A stretch of 33,056 nucleotides of DNA from an uncultured Chitinophagaceae bacterium (GCA_934502905.1 CAKSVK010000018.1:1-33056), one strand, 5' to 3'. Shown: positions 15,651-24,659, counted from the first letter of the stretch. Numbers and translations are program-made. Notes: a model not told the origin generated them from the letters alone.

Positions 15651-18491
15651 TTAATACTTCGCCGATATATTATATTTTCCCGATGATGAAGGTAAACTGA
15701 TGTATTCCTTCCGAGCATTAAAATTTGTCCAGCGCTTTCCGTTTACCGTTACTGACCTGATTTGTTTACCCGAAGGGTGGCGAAACCTTACCAGCAGCTG
15801 CCGGGGAGTAGTGCGGTCCGGCACTTCAACAGTCGCTTTAATTTCATTGTTACTGTTCAGCCCCTCTATGGAAAAAGATGTTTTCCCAAAATAGGTAGGC
15901 GCGTCTTTTACTTCGATCTTCTTTCCTTCCTCCATCCAGCTTTGCGGTATGGCCTGCCCGATCATTAATGTATCCTGTCCTATTTCGTTCACCAACATTT
16001 TCCGGTAGATCTCAAACCAGGCGCCATCGGTGCTGGGAGGTCCATAATATTGCCCCCATGCCCAACGGTGCTCCAGCGGCGTATATTGCTCATGCGAAAA
16101 TCCGCAGGCCATCAGGCTGTAAAAAGCACGGATCACTGCTTTCACATTATCCCTCAAAAAATAGGGAGTGGCCTGTTGCACATATACCGGCTCATTGGCA
16201 GCCCCCTGGTTTTTCAGGAACAAATTATCTTCATGATCGTGCAGCATAGCATCGGTCAACCAGCTATGCGCATCAATAACGCCCAGCCGGGTAAGATGTA
16301 AAGGACCTGTATCCACATCCGTCGGATACCATTGTTCCATCATACGGCGGGGTGTCATAGCATCGGTTGGAACATAGTTGATCCACGTGCCATCCTCCAG
16401 CTGTACAACAGGTGATTTCACACTGCCGCGGGCAAATTCGTTCACCACATCTGTTTTCATTTTTGATGCTATGTTCCTTACTTCCTCTGCACGGGGATGG
16501 TTGATGGCAGATAATGCCCTGGCAAATACTTCCAGTCCGCCCACATAATATGCCTGGTTAAAAGCCCACTCTCTTTCTGCATTGGTAAGATCATTGAGTG
16601 GTCCCAGGATCAGTCCTGTTTTATTGGTTCCTTCATTTGATTTCGCTACCTGCGCCAGGCACCAGTCGAGCGTTTTAAGGGAGTTGGGAAGCAGTTGCTC
16701 AAATTGTTCCCTGTTGCCGGATAACAAAAAGTTTTGGGCAATGGCATACAGTTGCCCGGGTGAATACACACCCCAGTTGGCAAAACCTCCTATCCTGCCA
16801 TCGGGCTGCAGTTGGCTCTTGAACATGGCGGTATACTCATCCTGCGCTACTTTATCGTAGCCACGCAAGCCATAGATCATATAATCTACATACACAGACT
16901 GGTTAATGGGCCAATCCGCATTTCTCTGTCCATAGGCAGTATTGGCATAAGGCAGGTCCATGTGATCTTTTCCATCAATATCCAACGTGTGACGGGGCAG
17001 GATAAGCGAATGCCAGAGATTGGCGCGGTATAATTCATTAACAGCCTGCTCCGGCACACGGAATGATGCCCCTTTTGCCAGCCATCCCTCCCAGTAATCC
17101 ACTGTTTTTTTTCTTTCAACGGCATATTGCAGGTTACTGAGCCTTGTTAACTCAGCAGGGACGATAGCGGGAGAAGGTAGCTTTACTACAAACTCCCGGC
17201 TTCCTCCTTCTGTAAGTACACCAGAAATGGTGCATGTTAATTGCTGTCCGTTTTTATTGGGTACGGGATCTCCGGCTGTAACTGAAATGTCTTTTGCTGC
17301 TTCCACCACCAGGAAAATATTCCCGGTCTGCTTATCGGTAATGACCCACCTGTCCTGTTGCTGAATGGCTTCAAGCCCATGGTCTTTTAATTCGTTATGT
17401 AATGTTATTCCAAAGCTAAAGGCCCCGCTTTTTCCGGATATATTCACTTTGCTGAACATGACGCTGGGTATATACCCGCGTATGGTTGTTGACAGATCCA
17501 CCAGTGGTGAAGCGAATTGTTCTATAGTGGCAAGCTGTCCGTTTTTTTCAAGGCTGGTAATAATAACGGGTAGCCCGTTATCAATCTTCTGTCGTTTCCA
17601 GGTACTCTCCCCCCATTGCAGGTCAAGCCTGAACTTATGCGGAGAGGCAAAATCAGGGCGTACATTCCCCCAGCGGTCCACCGCGAACTTATATACGGAA
17701 CCATGCGCAGCAGCCGTTACCGTAAGATGACCGGTAGTACCCATCCACCGGGTTTGCCAGGAAGCATCCCACTCATTGGGATTTCCAATATCCTTCCACA
17801 GCTTGTGAAATGTTTCCAGCGACGCATCGGGTTGCTGCGCCACTTCATCCAGCACTCTTGTTCCACTCAAAGAGGCAAGATGCTGTTTGAAATCAACAGG
17901 CTTATCCGCCAGGGTAATATATGCATCCTGCTCCGGTAGCCACATAGCCCCATGCTTCTGCAATTGCTCCAATGCGATGGTAAATCCATTTGTACCTTCC
18001 TCATTCAGGCGGATGGTGAGCAGCGGTGCATCCGGCTTGTACCAGGAATCATCCTTCAACCGGGCGGATTGTCCGGGAGAGCCGTTTTCCATCAGGTATC
18101 CCCACATCGCGTCATCCTTCAGGGTATAGGCATCTTTGTGCCCTGCGAGCTTTCTTAAAGGAGCGCTGGGTTTTGTATAGCTGATGTCCGCTACCAGTTC
18201 ATCCACATCACCTGCCCCACAGGTAAGCACAGACGAAGCCGGGCTCACCCGGTCGTTCCTTTCTGTTTGCCTGCCCTGCAGGTTCACTATGCTGACACCG
18301 GCAGAACCTCCCGCGAGCTGAACGAAACGGGCATTGCGTGCAGGCGCCTTGTGGCCAAAAGAAACTTTTACCTGTACGTTGCCCCTGTCTCCCGTCTGTA
18401 CCTGGGCTGAAGCAGGACGGGATAAGGTTATCCCGCCTGCCAGACCCAGTATAGTAATCGACACCAACTGAAAATGTAATATCCTGTTCAT
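15651..18491 (-). CDS. Exported six-hairpin (alpha/alpha barrel) glycoside hydrolase candidate
   Basis: The 946-residue protein has a signal peptide (about 1-30, ending PASAQ). Residues ~35-450 are beta-sandwich rich. Residues ~490-830 look like an (alpha/alpha)6 barrel, with YRANLWHSLILPRHT, QRNADWPINQSVYVDY and GGFANWGVYSPGQLYA as typical helix-hairpin segments. The last ~90 residues form a beta domain with LLVRFRHPSGKQIRSV. This order (N-terminal beta, toroid, C-terminal beta) is seen in GH78-, GH65- and GH15-like enzymes and in polysaccharide lyases; no single family could be fixed. It is the first gene after SusD, separated by 182 bases with a hairpin-rich stretch and a repeat of the SusD tail. 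A role in breaking the captured glycan is inferred from context. Confidence 0.72.
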   Translation of the reverse strand: MNRILHFQLVSITILGLAGGITLSRPASAQVQTGDRGNVQVKVSFGHKAPARNARFVQLAGGSAGVSIVNLQGRQTERNDRVSPASSVLTCGAGDVDELVADISYTKPSAPLRKLAGHKDAYTLKDDAMWGYLMENGSPGQSARLKDDSWYKPDAPLLTIRLNEEGTNGFTIALEQLQKHGAMWLPEQDAYITLADKPVDFKQHLASLSGTRVLDEVAQQPDASLETFHKLWKDIGNPNEWDASWQTRWMGTTGHLTVTAAAHGSVYKFAVDRWGNVRPDFASPHKFRLDLQWGESTWKRQKIDNGLPVIITSLEKNGQLATIEQFASPLVDLSTTIRGYIPSVMFSKVNISGKSGAFSFGITLHNELKDHGLEAIQQQDRWVITDKQTGNIFLVVEAAKDISVTAGDPVPNKNGQQLTCTISGVLTEGGSREFVVKLPSPAIVPAELTRLSNLQYAVERKKTVDYWEGWLAKGASFRVPEQAVNELYRANLWHSLILPRHTLDIDGKDHMDLPYANTAYGQRNADWPINQSVYVDYMIYGLRGYDKVAQDEYTAMFKSQLQPDGRIGGFANWGVYSPGQLYAIAQNFLLSGNREQFEQLLPNSLKTLDWCLAQVAKSNEGTNKTGLILGPLNDLTNAEREWAFNQAYYVGGLEVFARALSAINHPRAEEVRNIASKMKTDVVNEFARGSVKSPVVQLEDGTWINYVPTDAMTPRRMMEQWYPTDVDTGPLHLTRLGVIDAHSWLTDAMLHDHEDNLFLKNQGAANEPVYVQQATPYFLRDNVKAVIRAFYSLMACGFSHEQYTPLEHRWAWGQYYGPPSTDGAWFEIYRKMLVNEIGQDTLMIGQAIPQSWMEEGKKIEVKDAPTYFGKTSFSIEGLNSNNEIKATVEVPDRTTPRQLLVRFRHPSGKQIRSVTVNGKRWTNFNARKEYISLPSSSGKYNISAKY

Positions 18492-18547
18492 AATGTTCTA
18501 TACGCCAAAGTCAAAATAAAAATTAAGAAATTTTCTACCAATCTGTA

Positions 18548-18685
18548 CTGTTTCTATTCATCATTAAATTATCGCCGGTTGGAAAAGACACCACCAGGGT
18601 GTGCGCCGTGGAGGGTGCTCACCGCCCGCTTTCAGCACGACAATTTTAAATGCCACCGAATCTACGCCTGTTTCTATTCATAATT
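18548..18685. repeat. Direct repeat of the susD 3' end
   Basis: CTGTTTCTATTCATCATT (18548-18565) and CTGTTTCTATTCATAATT (18668-18685) differ at one base and lie 120 bp apart. The match continues weakly for ~12 bases on one side (ACC-AATCT). The second copy spans the stop codon and last codons of the SusD-like gene. The other lies in the gap before the 946-residue gene. In the sense of transcription both read as an ATGAATAG-like gene end followed by AAACAG. Confidence 0.7.
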
Positions 18686-20314
18686 CGGATTTTGTTCCAG
18701 GTTTGGATTTTTATCAATTGCCGATTGCGGAATAGGCAATACATAATTCTTTGCAGGATCAAAGACTTTGGCGCCGCCACCGGCAGGTACCACGGTATAT
18801 ACGGTATTTCCACCTACTACATCTATTTTGATCGCATGTACGGTACCGTTCAGCTTGGTCTCTGCCAACCGCAGCCTGAGCAGATCAGGCAATCTTTTTT
18901 CTTCAAACGCCAGCTCTACCCTTCTCTCCCGTGCTATTGCCTTGCGCATATCCGCCTGGTTCAGCCCGGCAGGAAGATCCGGCAGATCAGACCTGTTTCT
19001 TACTGCATTAACGGCATCGTATACCGACTGATCGGGTCCTGTTGCTTCATTTCTTGCTTCCGCATAGCCCAGCAATATTTCTGCATAACGGTAAATGATC
19101 CAGTTAGCACTATTACCATTGTCCTGTGCGCCTGCATATTTAGGATTTACGCCTTTGATCACATAGTATCCTGTTCTTGTTGAAATACTGCTGTTATTCA
19201 GATCGGTCGCATTCAGGCTGCCCACTCCCTGCTTCATGATCATGGTAGCGCCCAACCATACCGATTCATCATAAATGATGGATTGATAAAATCTCTTCTC
19301 GCGGTTTGCATAAGGATTCTGTGCATTATACCCCGATGCAGGATCTGTAATAGGCAGCCCGTTCGCCATCGCATATTCATCCACCAGGTCTTGTGTGGGA
19401 TCCACATGTCCCCAGCCGGTAAGAGAGCCGTTTACAAAACGCGGACCAATCTGTCCGATATAATTTGCAAGGGAAGTGCCGCCGAGATGCTGGCGACTGA
19501 ATATTACTTCCGCGTTGTTATTATTGTCTTCGTAGAACAGCGTGGTATAGTCAGGGAATAAGCTGTACTTGTTCAGGTCTATCACCTTTTTATAGGTAGT
19601 TGCCGCCTGTTCCCAACGTGAAAGATCATTGGAAGGATTTTTCAACGGACCGGCATTGAACAGCTCGGTGTATCCCTTCAGCGCAAGCGCAGCGCCTCTG
19701 GTTGCCCTTCCGGACTGGGCATTGACCGGCAGATCTTCTTCTATAGCCCCACATTCGGAGATGATAAAATTCGCCGTTTCTTCAGAGGTATTTCTTGCAC
19801 GGAACACCGCGTCACCCTGCTCATTGATATTAAGCACATCGGTAATGATCGGTACCCCGCCATGGTAGGTCCACAATATGGAATAAAAATATGCTCTTAA
19901 GAAACGAGCTTCTGCCAGTCTTACTTTCTTCCAGTCCTCCGGCAGATCCGACGCCGTAACCCTGTCTATAAACAAATTACATTTGCGGATATTGGTGTAC
20001 TGCCCCCACCTGTTAGGCGTATTGGCAGGCGTGTAGATGCCGGGACCATATACGTTCGTACTCACACGACCCGCCTGACCATTCAAAGAATTATCAGAGA
20101 AATTCTCCCAGGGATCCCCCACATCCAGTGTAGGTACAGACGCGTAAATATTGTTCAGGAACAGGTCCGCGTTATCCTTGGTTGCCCACAAAGTAATATC
20201 TGACACCTGCTGCTTGGGTACTACCTCCAGGAATTTTTTACAGGAAGTAATAGAGAATGAGATGGAAAAAATTATGATCGTACTGAATGATATTTTAACA
20301 AATTGCTTTTTCAT
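18674..20314 (-). CDS. SusD/RagB-family outer-membrane nutrient-binding lipoprotein
   Basis: The 546-residue protein has a lipoprotein signal with the lipobox Cys at residue 24 (ITSCKKFLE), then the SusD N-terminal region (RKCNLFIDRV, LPEDWKKVRLAEARFLRAYFY) and TPR-like helices. The C-terminal RagB/SusD domain includes RYAEILLGYAEARNEA and RERRVELAFEEKRLPDLLR, and the end IPQSAIDKNPNLEQNPNYE is classic for the family. It forms a lid on the SusC-like porin and binds the glycan at the cell surface. It lies 20 bases after the SusC-like gene, so the two are cotranscribed. The ligand cannot be predicted from the sequence. Confidence 0.96.
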   Translation of the reverse strand: MKKQFVKISFSTIIIFSISFSITSCKKFLEVVPKQQVSDITLWATKDNADLFLNNIYASVPTLDVGDPWENFSDNSLNGQAGRVSTNVYGPGIYTPANTPNRWGQYTNIRKCNLFIDRVTASDLPEDWKKVRLAEARFLRAYFYSILWTYHGGVPIITDVLNINEQGDAVFRARNTSEETANFIISECGAIEEDLPVNAQSGRATRGAALALKGYTELFNAGPLKNPSNDLSRWEQAATTYKKVIDLNKYSLFPDYTTLFYEDNNNNAEVIFSRQHLGGTSLANYIGQIGPRFVNGSLTGWGHVDPTQDLVDEYAMANGLPITDPASGYNAQNPYANREKRFYQSIIYDESVWLGATMIMKQGVGSLNATDLNNSSISTRTGYYVIKGVNPKYAGAQDNGNSANWIIYRYAEILLGYAEARNEATGPDQSVYDAVNAVRNRSDLPDLPAGLNQADMRKAIARERRVELAFEEKRLPDLLRLRLAETKLNGTVHAIKIDVVGGNTVYTVVPAGGGAKVFDPAKNYVLPIPQSAIDKNPNLEQNPNYE

Positions 20315-20333
20315 ACATTTTCGATTTTGCCGG

Positions 20334-23300
20334 TTAAAAAGTAATATTCAAGCCCACAGAAAACGCTTTCTGGTTAGGATAACCCCAGCTTCCGTTCGGT
20401 ATCCATGAATTGTTAGGACCGATCTCGGGATCGTAGTTGATGAGCTTGGTCCATGTTAAAATATTCTGACCCGACAAATAAATTCTTGCAGATTGTAACC
20501 TGATCCGGTTCATCACCGAAGAAGGTATGGTATAAGACAAGGTAGCGCTCTTTAATCTCAGGTAACTGGCATCTCCCATCCAGAAAGAGGATGTTTGAGA
20601 GTTGTTTACAGTGGGAGAAGATGTCAGCCTTGGAAATTTTGCATTCGTATTTTCCGGCGTCCAGTAATCAAAGTTCTGTGTATAAGGCAACATGGTTTCC
20701 CAGAAAGGCATGATTGCAGAACCATGATAGTACCAGTCAACTTTCGCAGCGCCCTGGAACAATAATTCCAGCCCGAATTCTTTGTACCGGACTGCAGGAG
20801 CAAATCCGTAAATAATTCTGGGCACAGCTGTTGGATCACCTATTACCGTCAGGTCATCATTGTTGATCTTTCCATCCTTGTTCAGATCCTCATACCTGAT
20901 ATCACCCGGCTGAACCGCTCCCCAGGGTTGGGTAGCTATGCCGGATTTTAATGAGCCGTCTGCTTCAAAATCTTCCGCCTGGAAATAACCTAAAGCATGA
21001 AAACCAAATTGTGTTCCCAGCGGCCTGCCGGTTATTCTCCTGTTAGGGTTATTGTATGTGGTAGGTCCTTCAAACACCTGCAACAGCTTGTTTTTGGCAT
21101 AGGTCATATTGGCTGACAGGGATACCTGCAGATCCCTGGAGAAATCATACACCGATCTCACGGTTAAATCAAATCCCCGGTTCGACATGATGCCCGCATT
21201 CACCTGGCTCAACCCAACACCATATTCGTCCGGTATGATCACATCCGGGCTCATGAGCATATTAGACCGCTTTTCATAGAAATAATCCACTTCAAAATTC
21301 AACAGTCCTTTCCATAAGGCGGCTTCCAGACCTATATCTGTTTTCTTTGCTCTCTCCCAGGTAATATAGGGATTGGGCTCGGCCCGCTCGCGTATACCCT
21401 GTACGGCGCTACCTCCTAATACATAGTTTGTTCCCAACACATCATATGTGCTCATATACTGGAAAGGACTACCGGCCAATGCCCCGACCTCTCCATAAGA
21501 CGCCCTCAGCTTCAGGTTGTCCAGCCAGGTGATCTTATCCTTCAGGAAATTTTCTTCCGACAGGCGCCAACCCACAGAAAATGCAGGGAAGAAGCCCCAG
21601 CGTTTGTCGGGAGCAAAATAATAGCTGCCGTCATAGCGACCGCTTGCTTCCACGAGATATTTTTGCGCATAATTATAAGCCACCCTGTATACCAGACCGG
21701 CCTGTCTTGCAGCGCTGGAAGCGCCACCTGTAGACATATCGGCAGCGCTGGAGCTACCCAGGTTGATCTCATCTACCGTTAAATTAAAATTCCTTCTTGT
21801 TGCCATGAGGCTTACCAGGTCATTGGCTTTTGCTTCAAACAAGCCCAGTACTGCCACATTATGATTACCAAAGGAGCCGTCATAATTCAACCCGGCCTGG
21901 TAAGTAAGCTGTTTAGCAAAATCTATATCCTGCCGGAGCGAAGGTTTGGTTTGTCCCCAGATACCATCTGTAATGACATAAGGTGTCTGCGACTTATCGA
22001 GACTTGCTTTATGCACGGGCAGGGTCCATAATTTATGCATGGTGTAGGTAGGGTCATATGCAATGGTTCCCCTTAATTTCAGACCGGGAATAAAGGGTAT
22101 CTTCTGCTCCACGGATAATTGCGAATACAGCGCGTTGATACCATACTTTTCGTACCCGCTGTTGAACAGGCTACCGGTAAGAAAAGTTCCGGGCATGCCA
22201 TTGCTGAAACGCAGAGGTCCGTATAACGGATGCAGGTAACCGATCAGCTCAAAAATACGCCCGGTAGAAACAGCCGGATACTTGCTGTTTTGATTACGTC
22301 CGTTCAGGTTAAATGAAACATTGGTAGTGGGTGTTACCTGTGCATCCAGGTTCAGTGTAATATTAAAGCGGCGTGTATCGGTTGCCTGCCACATTCCCGC
22401 CTGCTGCATGTACCCAAGCGACGCGTAATACTTTATCCTTTCTGCGCCACCTGAAACTTCAATATTATGCTGTGTGATCAATGCATTTTTATTGGTAATG
22501 GTGCCCCATATATCTTTAAATGTAGGATAGGCATCAGGGTCTGATCCATCCTGGAACTTCTGCAACTCTTCAGCAGTATAAGGTTCCGGCAATCCTTCGT
22601 TTACCGCTGCCGCATTTCTTAACGTTGCATACTGGTATGAATTCACAAAATCGGGCAATACTACCGGGTTCTGAAATCCGACATAACCGTTATAGGTAAG
22701 CGATGGTGCACCGCTCTTACCTTTTTTGGTAGTAACCAGTATTACACCATTAGCCCCTGCAACACCGTAAGGCGCCACAGCAGCAGCATCCTTTAATACG
22801 GTAAATGTTTCTATCGTATTAGGGTCAAGGTGTTGAAATCCTCTGGGAATACCATCCACGATCAACAGCGGCTGATTGGCGCCGGTGGAAGATAAGCCCC
22901 TGATATAAATATTGGAACCGTCATATCCCGGTTCGCCGGATCCCTGCTTGAATATGACACCTGATACCCTTCCGCCCAAGCCATTGCTCAGATTGGCAAC
23001 GGGAACGGAAGCGATCTCCTTTCCCTTCATGGTTGATACCGCTGCTGTCAGGGATGTTTTTTTCTGCGTGCCATATCCAACCACCACAATATCACTCAAT
23101 ACATTTCCTGCAGAGGGTGTAAGGGAAATGGTAACCTGGTCCCTGCTGCCCACCCTTACGGTCTGGGTTTCAAAACCGGTGTGGGAAATAATAAGTGTTT
23201 GTCCGCGCGAAACACGTAAAGAAAATTCGCCGGTTGCATTGGTGGTAGTACCCTGCTGCGTTTCCCTGACAATAACGGAAACATCTGCCAGGGGATTTTC

Positions 23301-23429
23301 TCCGTCAGTGATCTTACCCGTAAGTGTAAAATCCGACTGCGAAAAAACGCCACCAACTGAAAAGAGAAAGACAAACAGCAAAAAAAATGCTTTTCCCGGA
23401 ATAGGAGATTGTAAGATTTTTAGCTTCAT
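20334..23429 (-). CDS. SusC/RagA-family TonB-linked outer-membrane transporter
   Basis: The 1031-residue protein has a signal peptide (about 1-30, ending VFSQ) and a carboxypeptidase-regulatory-like beta domain at ~35-105 (FTLTGKITDGENPLADVSV). The SusC signature DIVVVGYGTQKKTSLTAAVS comes near 115-135, followed by the TonB plug with LLIVDGIPRGF and ANGVILVTTKKGKSG, and then a 22-strand-type barrel ending in GLNITF. No N-terminal STN signalling domain is seen, so it is not of the sigma/anti-sigma-controlled type. It imports oligosaccharides across the outer membrane with energy from TonB. It is the first gene of the minus-strand series and is divergent from the AraC regulator, 237 bases away. 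Confidence 0.97.
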   Translation of the reverse strand: MKLKILQSPIPGKAFFLLFVFLFSVGGVFSQSDFTLTGKITDGENPLADVSVIVRETQQGTTTNATGEFSLRVSRGQTLIISHTGFETQTVRVGSRDQVTISLTPSAGNVLSDIVVVGYGTQKKTSLTAAVSTMKGKEIASVPVANLSNGLGGRVSGVIFKQGSGEPGYDGSNIYIRGLSSTGANQPLLIVDGIPRGFQHLDPNTIETFTVLKDAAAVAPYGVAGANGVILVTTKKGKSGAPSLTYNGYVGFQNPVVLPDFVNSYQYATLRNAAAVNEGLPEPYTAEELQKFQDGSDPDAYPTFKDIWGTITNKNALITQHNIEVSGGAERIKYYASLGYMQQAGMWQATDTRRFNITLNLDAQVTPTTNVSFNLNGRNQNSKYPAVSTGRIFELIGYLHPLYGPLRFSNGMPGTFLTGSLFNSGYEKYGINALYSQLSVEQKIPFIPGLKLRGTIAYDPTYTMHKLWTLPVHKASLDKSQTPYVITDGIWGQTKPSLRQDIDFAKQLTYQAGLNYDGSFGNHNVAVLGLFEAKANDLVSLMATRRNFNLTVDEINLGSSSAADMSTGGASSAARQAGLVYRVAYNYAQKYLVEASGRYDGSYYFAPDKRWGFFPAFSVGWRLSEENFLKDKITWLDNLKLRASYGEVGALAGSPFQYMSTYDVLGTNYVLGGSAVQGIRERAEPNPYITWERAKKTDIGLEAALWKGLLNFEVDYFYEKRSNMLMSPDVIIPDEYGVGLSQVNAGIMSNRGFDLTVRSVYDFSRDLQVSLSANMTYAKNKLLQVFEGPTTYNNPNRRITGRPLGTQFGFHALGYFQAEDFEADGSLKSGIATQPWGAVQPGDIRYEDLNKDGKINNDDLTVIGDPTAVPRIIYGFAPAVRYKEFGLELLFQGAAKVDWYYHGSAIMPFWETMLPYTQNFDYWTPENTNAKFPRLTSSPTVNNSQTSSFWMGDASYLRLKSATLSYTIPSSVMNRIRLQSARIYLSGQNILTWTKLINYDPEIGPNNSWIPNGSWGYPNQKAFSVGLNITF

Positions 23430-23495
23430 AGCAATAGTTTTGTGCGTTTAGCTTAATTTGAGTTTTAAGATGAGTTGACTGTTTTAACCTGTCAA

Positions 23496-23503
23496 CAAAA
23501 CTA
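23496..23503 (-). promoter_or_regulatory. Candidate -7 promoter box for susC
   Basis: On the minus strand the sequence TAGTTTTG fits the Bacteroidota -7 consensus TAnnTTTG, 66 bases before the SusC start codon. No -33 TTG with ideal spacing was seen, so the call rests on the -7 box and its location downstream of the putative operator array. Confidence 0.35.
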
Positions 23504-23529
23504 TTTTTATAGCCTGTAATATTTTTAAA

Positions 23530-23614
23530 CAATCTTGCTTAATTATTATCCTATCTTGTAACAGCTACAGAGCCAATTACCCTATTTTGCATATTTTATA
23601 TACGATTTTGTATC
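23530..23614 (+). promoter_or_regulatory. Array of four CNATYTTGYW sites, probable AraC-type operators
   Basis: Four same-strand sites begin at 23530 (CAATCTTGCT), 23551 (CTATCTTGTA), 23582 (CTATTTTGCA) and 23603 (CGATTTTGTA). The steps are 21, 31 and 21 bp, close to two, three and two helical turns. Paired direct repeats with 21-bp steps are the usual layout for AraC-family dimers. The sites lie between the divergent araC and susC genes and upstream of the candidate susC -7 box, so activation of susC and possible autoregulation are likely. The region is AT-rich, so single sites could be chance; the regular spacing is the stronger evidence. Confidence 0.6.
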
Positions 23615-23666
23615 ATTCACCATAAATAAGGATATAAATAAATTAATATTCGCGTATATTTAGGTA

Positions 23667-24539
23667 ATGAAGCCGCATTATAAACCCATCCCGTCAGAGT
23701 CTAAATTGTTTAAAGTTGAGTTTCAAAAAACCGGAAAAGAGTTTTATTATCCCTGGCACTATCATGCAGAGCTGGAGCTGACTTATATATTAAGCGGGCA
23801 GGGTGTGCGATATGTAGGAAATTCTATTGAAAACTTCTATGAGGATGAGTTGGTTTTACTCGGCTCCAACCTGCCACATACCTGGAATACAACCATGGAC
23901 CAGCACCAGCCGGTAACAGCGATCGTAGTATACCTGAAAGAAGATTTCTTTGATAAAAACTGGATGCACAGCATAGAATTCGAAGGTATAAGGAACCTGT
24001 CTGCCATGATGAGCAAGGGTATAAAAGTAAATAAACAGGTAGCGCTGGGGCTTAAGCAAAAGTTTTTTGACCTGCTGAACGGAACCCCGTTTGAAAAACT
24101 GATGATCCTGCTGCAGGTGCTTGAATTTCTCTCTCACAACCAGGAATACAAGTTCTTGTGCGAACAGGAATTCTCCTGCGATCTTGATGATACGGACAAA
24201 ACAAGGATCAACAGCGTGTATGATTATATCCAGAAAAATTATCAGCGCCAGATATCACTGGCAGATGTTGCTTCGAGACTGAATATGAGTGAGGAATATT
24301 TTTCCAGGTATTTCAGCAAAACCATGAAAAAACCTTTCTTCGAATTCCTGAATGAATACAAGATCAACAGGGCTTGTAAGCTGCTTATTGAAACAGACAA
24401 ACAGATAAGCGAAATATGTTACGCATCGGGATTTGAAAGCATTCCTTTTTTCTACAGGCAGTTCAAAAAATTCAAGGACTGTCAGCCCAAGACCTACCGG
24501 ATGAACTACCAGCGAATATCACAGTATCAGCCGGTGTAA
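23667..24539 (+). CDS. AraC-family transcriptional regulator with cupin sensor domain
   Basis: The 290-residue protein has an N-terminal cupin (AraC-binding-like) domain, with YPWHYHAELELTYILSGQG at about residues 28-46 and SNLPHTW near 68-74. The C-terminal double helix-turn-helix AraC domain spans about 181-280 (ISLADVASRLNMSEEYFSRYF, then QISEICYASGFESIPFFYRQFKKF). Such proteins bind a small sugar-like ligand and switch on catabolic genes. It faces away from the susC series and is followed by the 24660 hydrolase gene after 120 bases. It is the natural regulator of the locus; the operator candidates are listed separately. The start ATG at 23667 is preceded by AGGTA, a weak ribosome-binding site. 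Confidence 0.95.
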   Translation: MKPHYKPIPSESKLFKVEFQKTGKEFYYPWHYHAELELTYILSGQGVRYVGNSIENFYEDELVLLGSNLPHTWNTTMDQHQPVTAIVVYLKEDFFDKNWMHSIEFEGIRNLSAMMSKGIKVNKQVALGLKQKFFDLLNGTPFEKLMILLQVLEFLSHNQEYKFLCEQEFSCDLDDTDKTRINSVYDYIQKNYQRQISLADVASRLNMSEEYFSRYFSKTMKKPFFEFLNEYKINRACKLLIETDKQISEICYASGFESIPFFYRQFKKFKDCQPKTYRMNYQRISQYQPV

Positions 24540-24601
24540 TGGCTAGTGTTCAGCAGCTGATGCCTCCTTAAATAACCTGCCTCCAAACAACCATCAGCCG
24601 G

Positions 24602-24626
24602 TACAAAATAAGCTACTGATTTTGCT
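24602..24626. promoter_or_regulatory. Inverted pair of ATTTTGYW sites before the 24660 gene
   Basis: TACAAAAT (24602-24609, minus-strand ATTTTGTA) and ATTTTGCT (24619-24626) face each other across 9 bases, 34 bases before the start codon. They share the core of the four sites in front of susC but lack the C two bases before it, so regulation by the same AraC protein is possible but less certain. Confidence 0.35.
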
Positions 24627-24659
24627 AAATCGGGTAGAAAAAAAACAACGAATTACAAT

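Noticed and set aside
3977..23429. Locus for sulfated or uronic-acid polysaccharides such as ulvan or alginate
   Set aside because: No sulfatase, no recognisable polysaccharide lyase and no KdgK/KdgA-type genes are seen, so there is no positive support for that substrate class.
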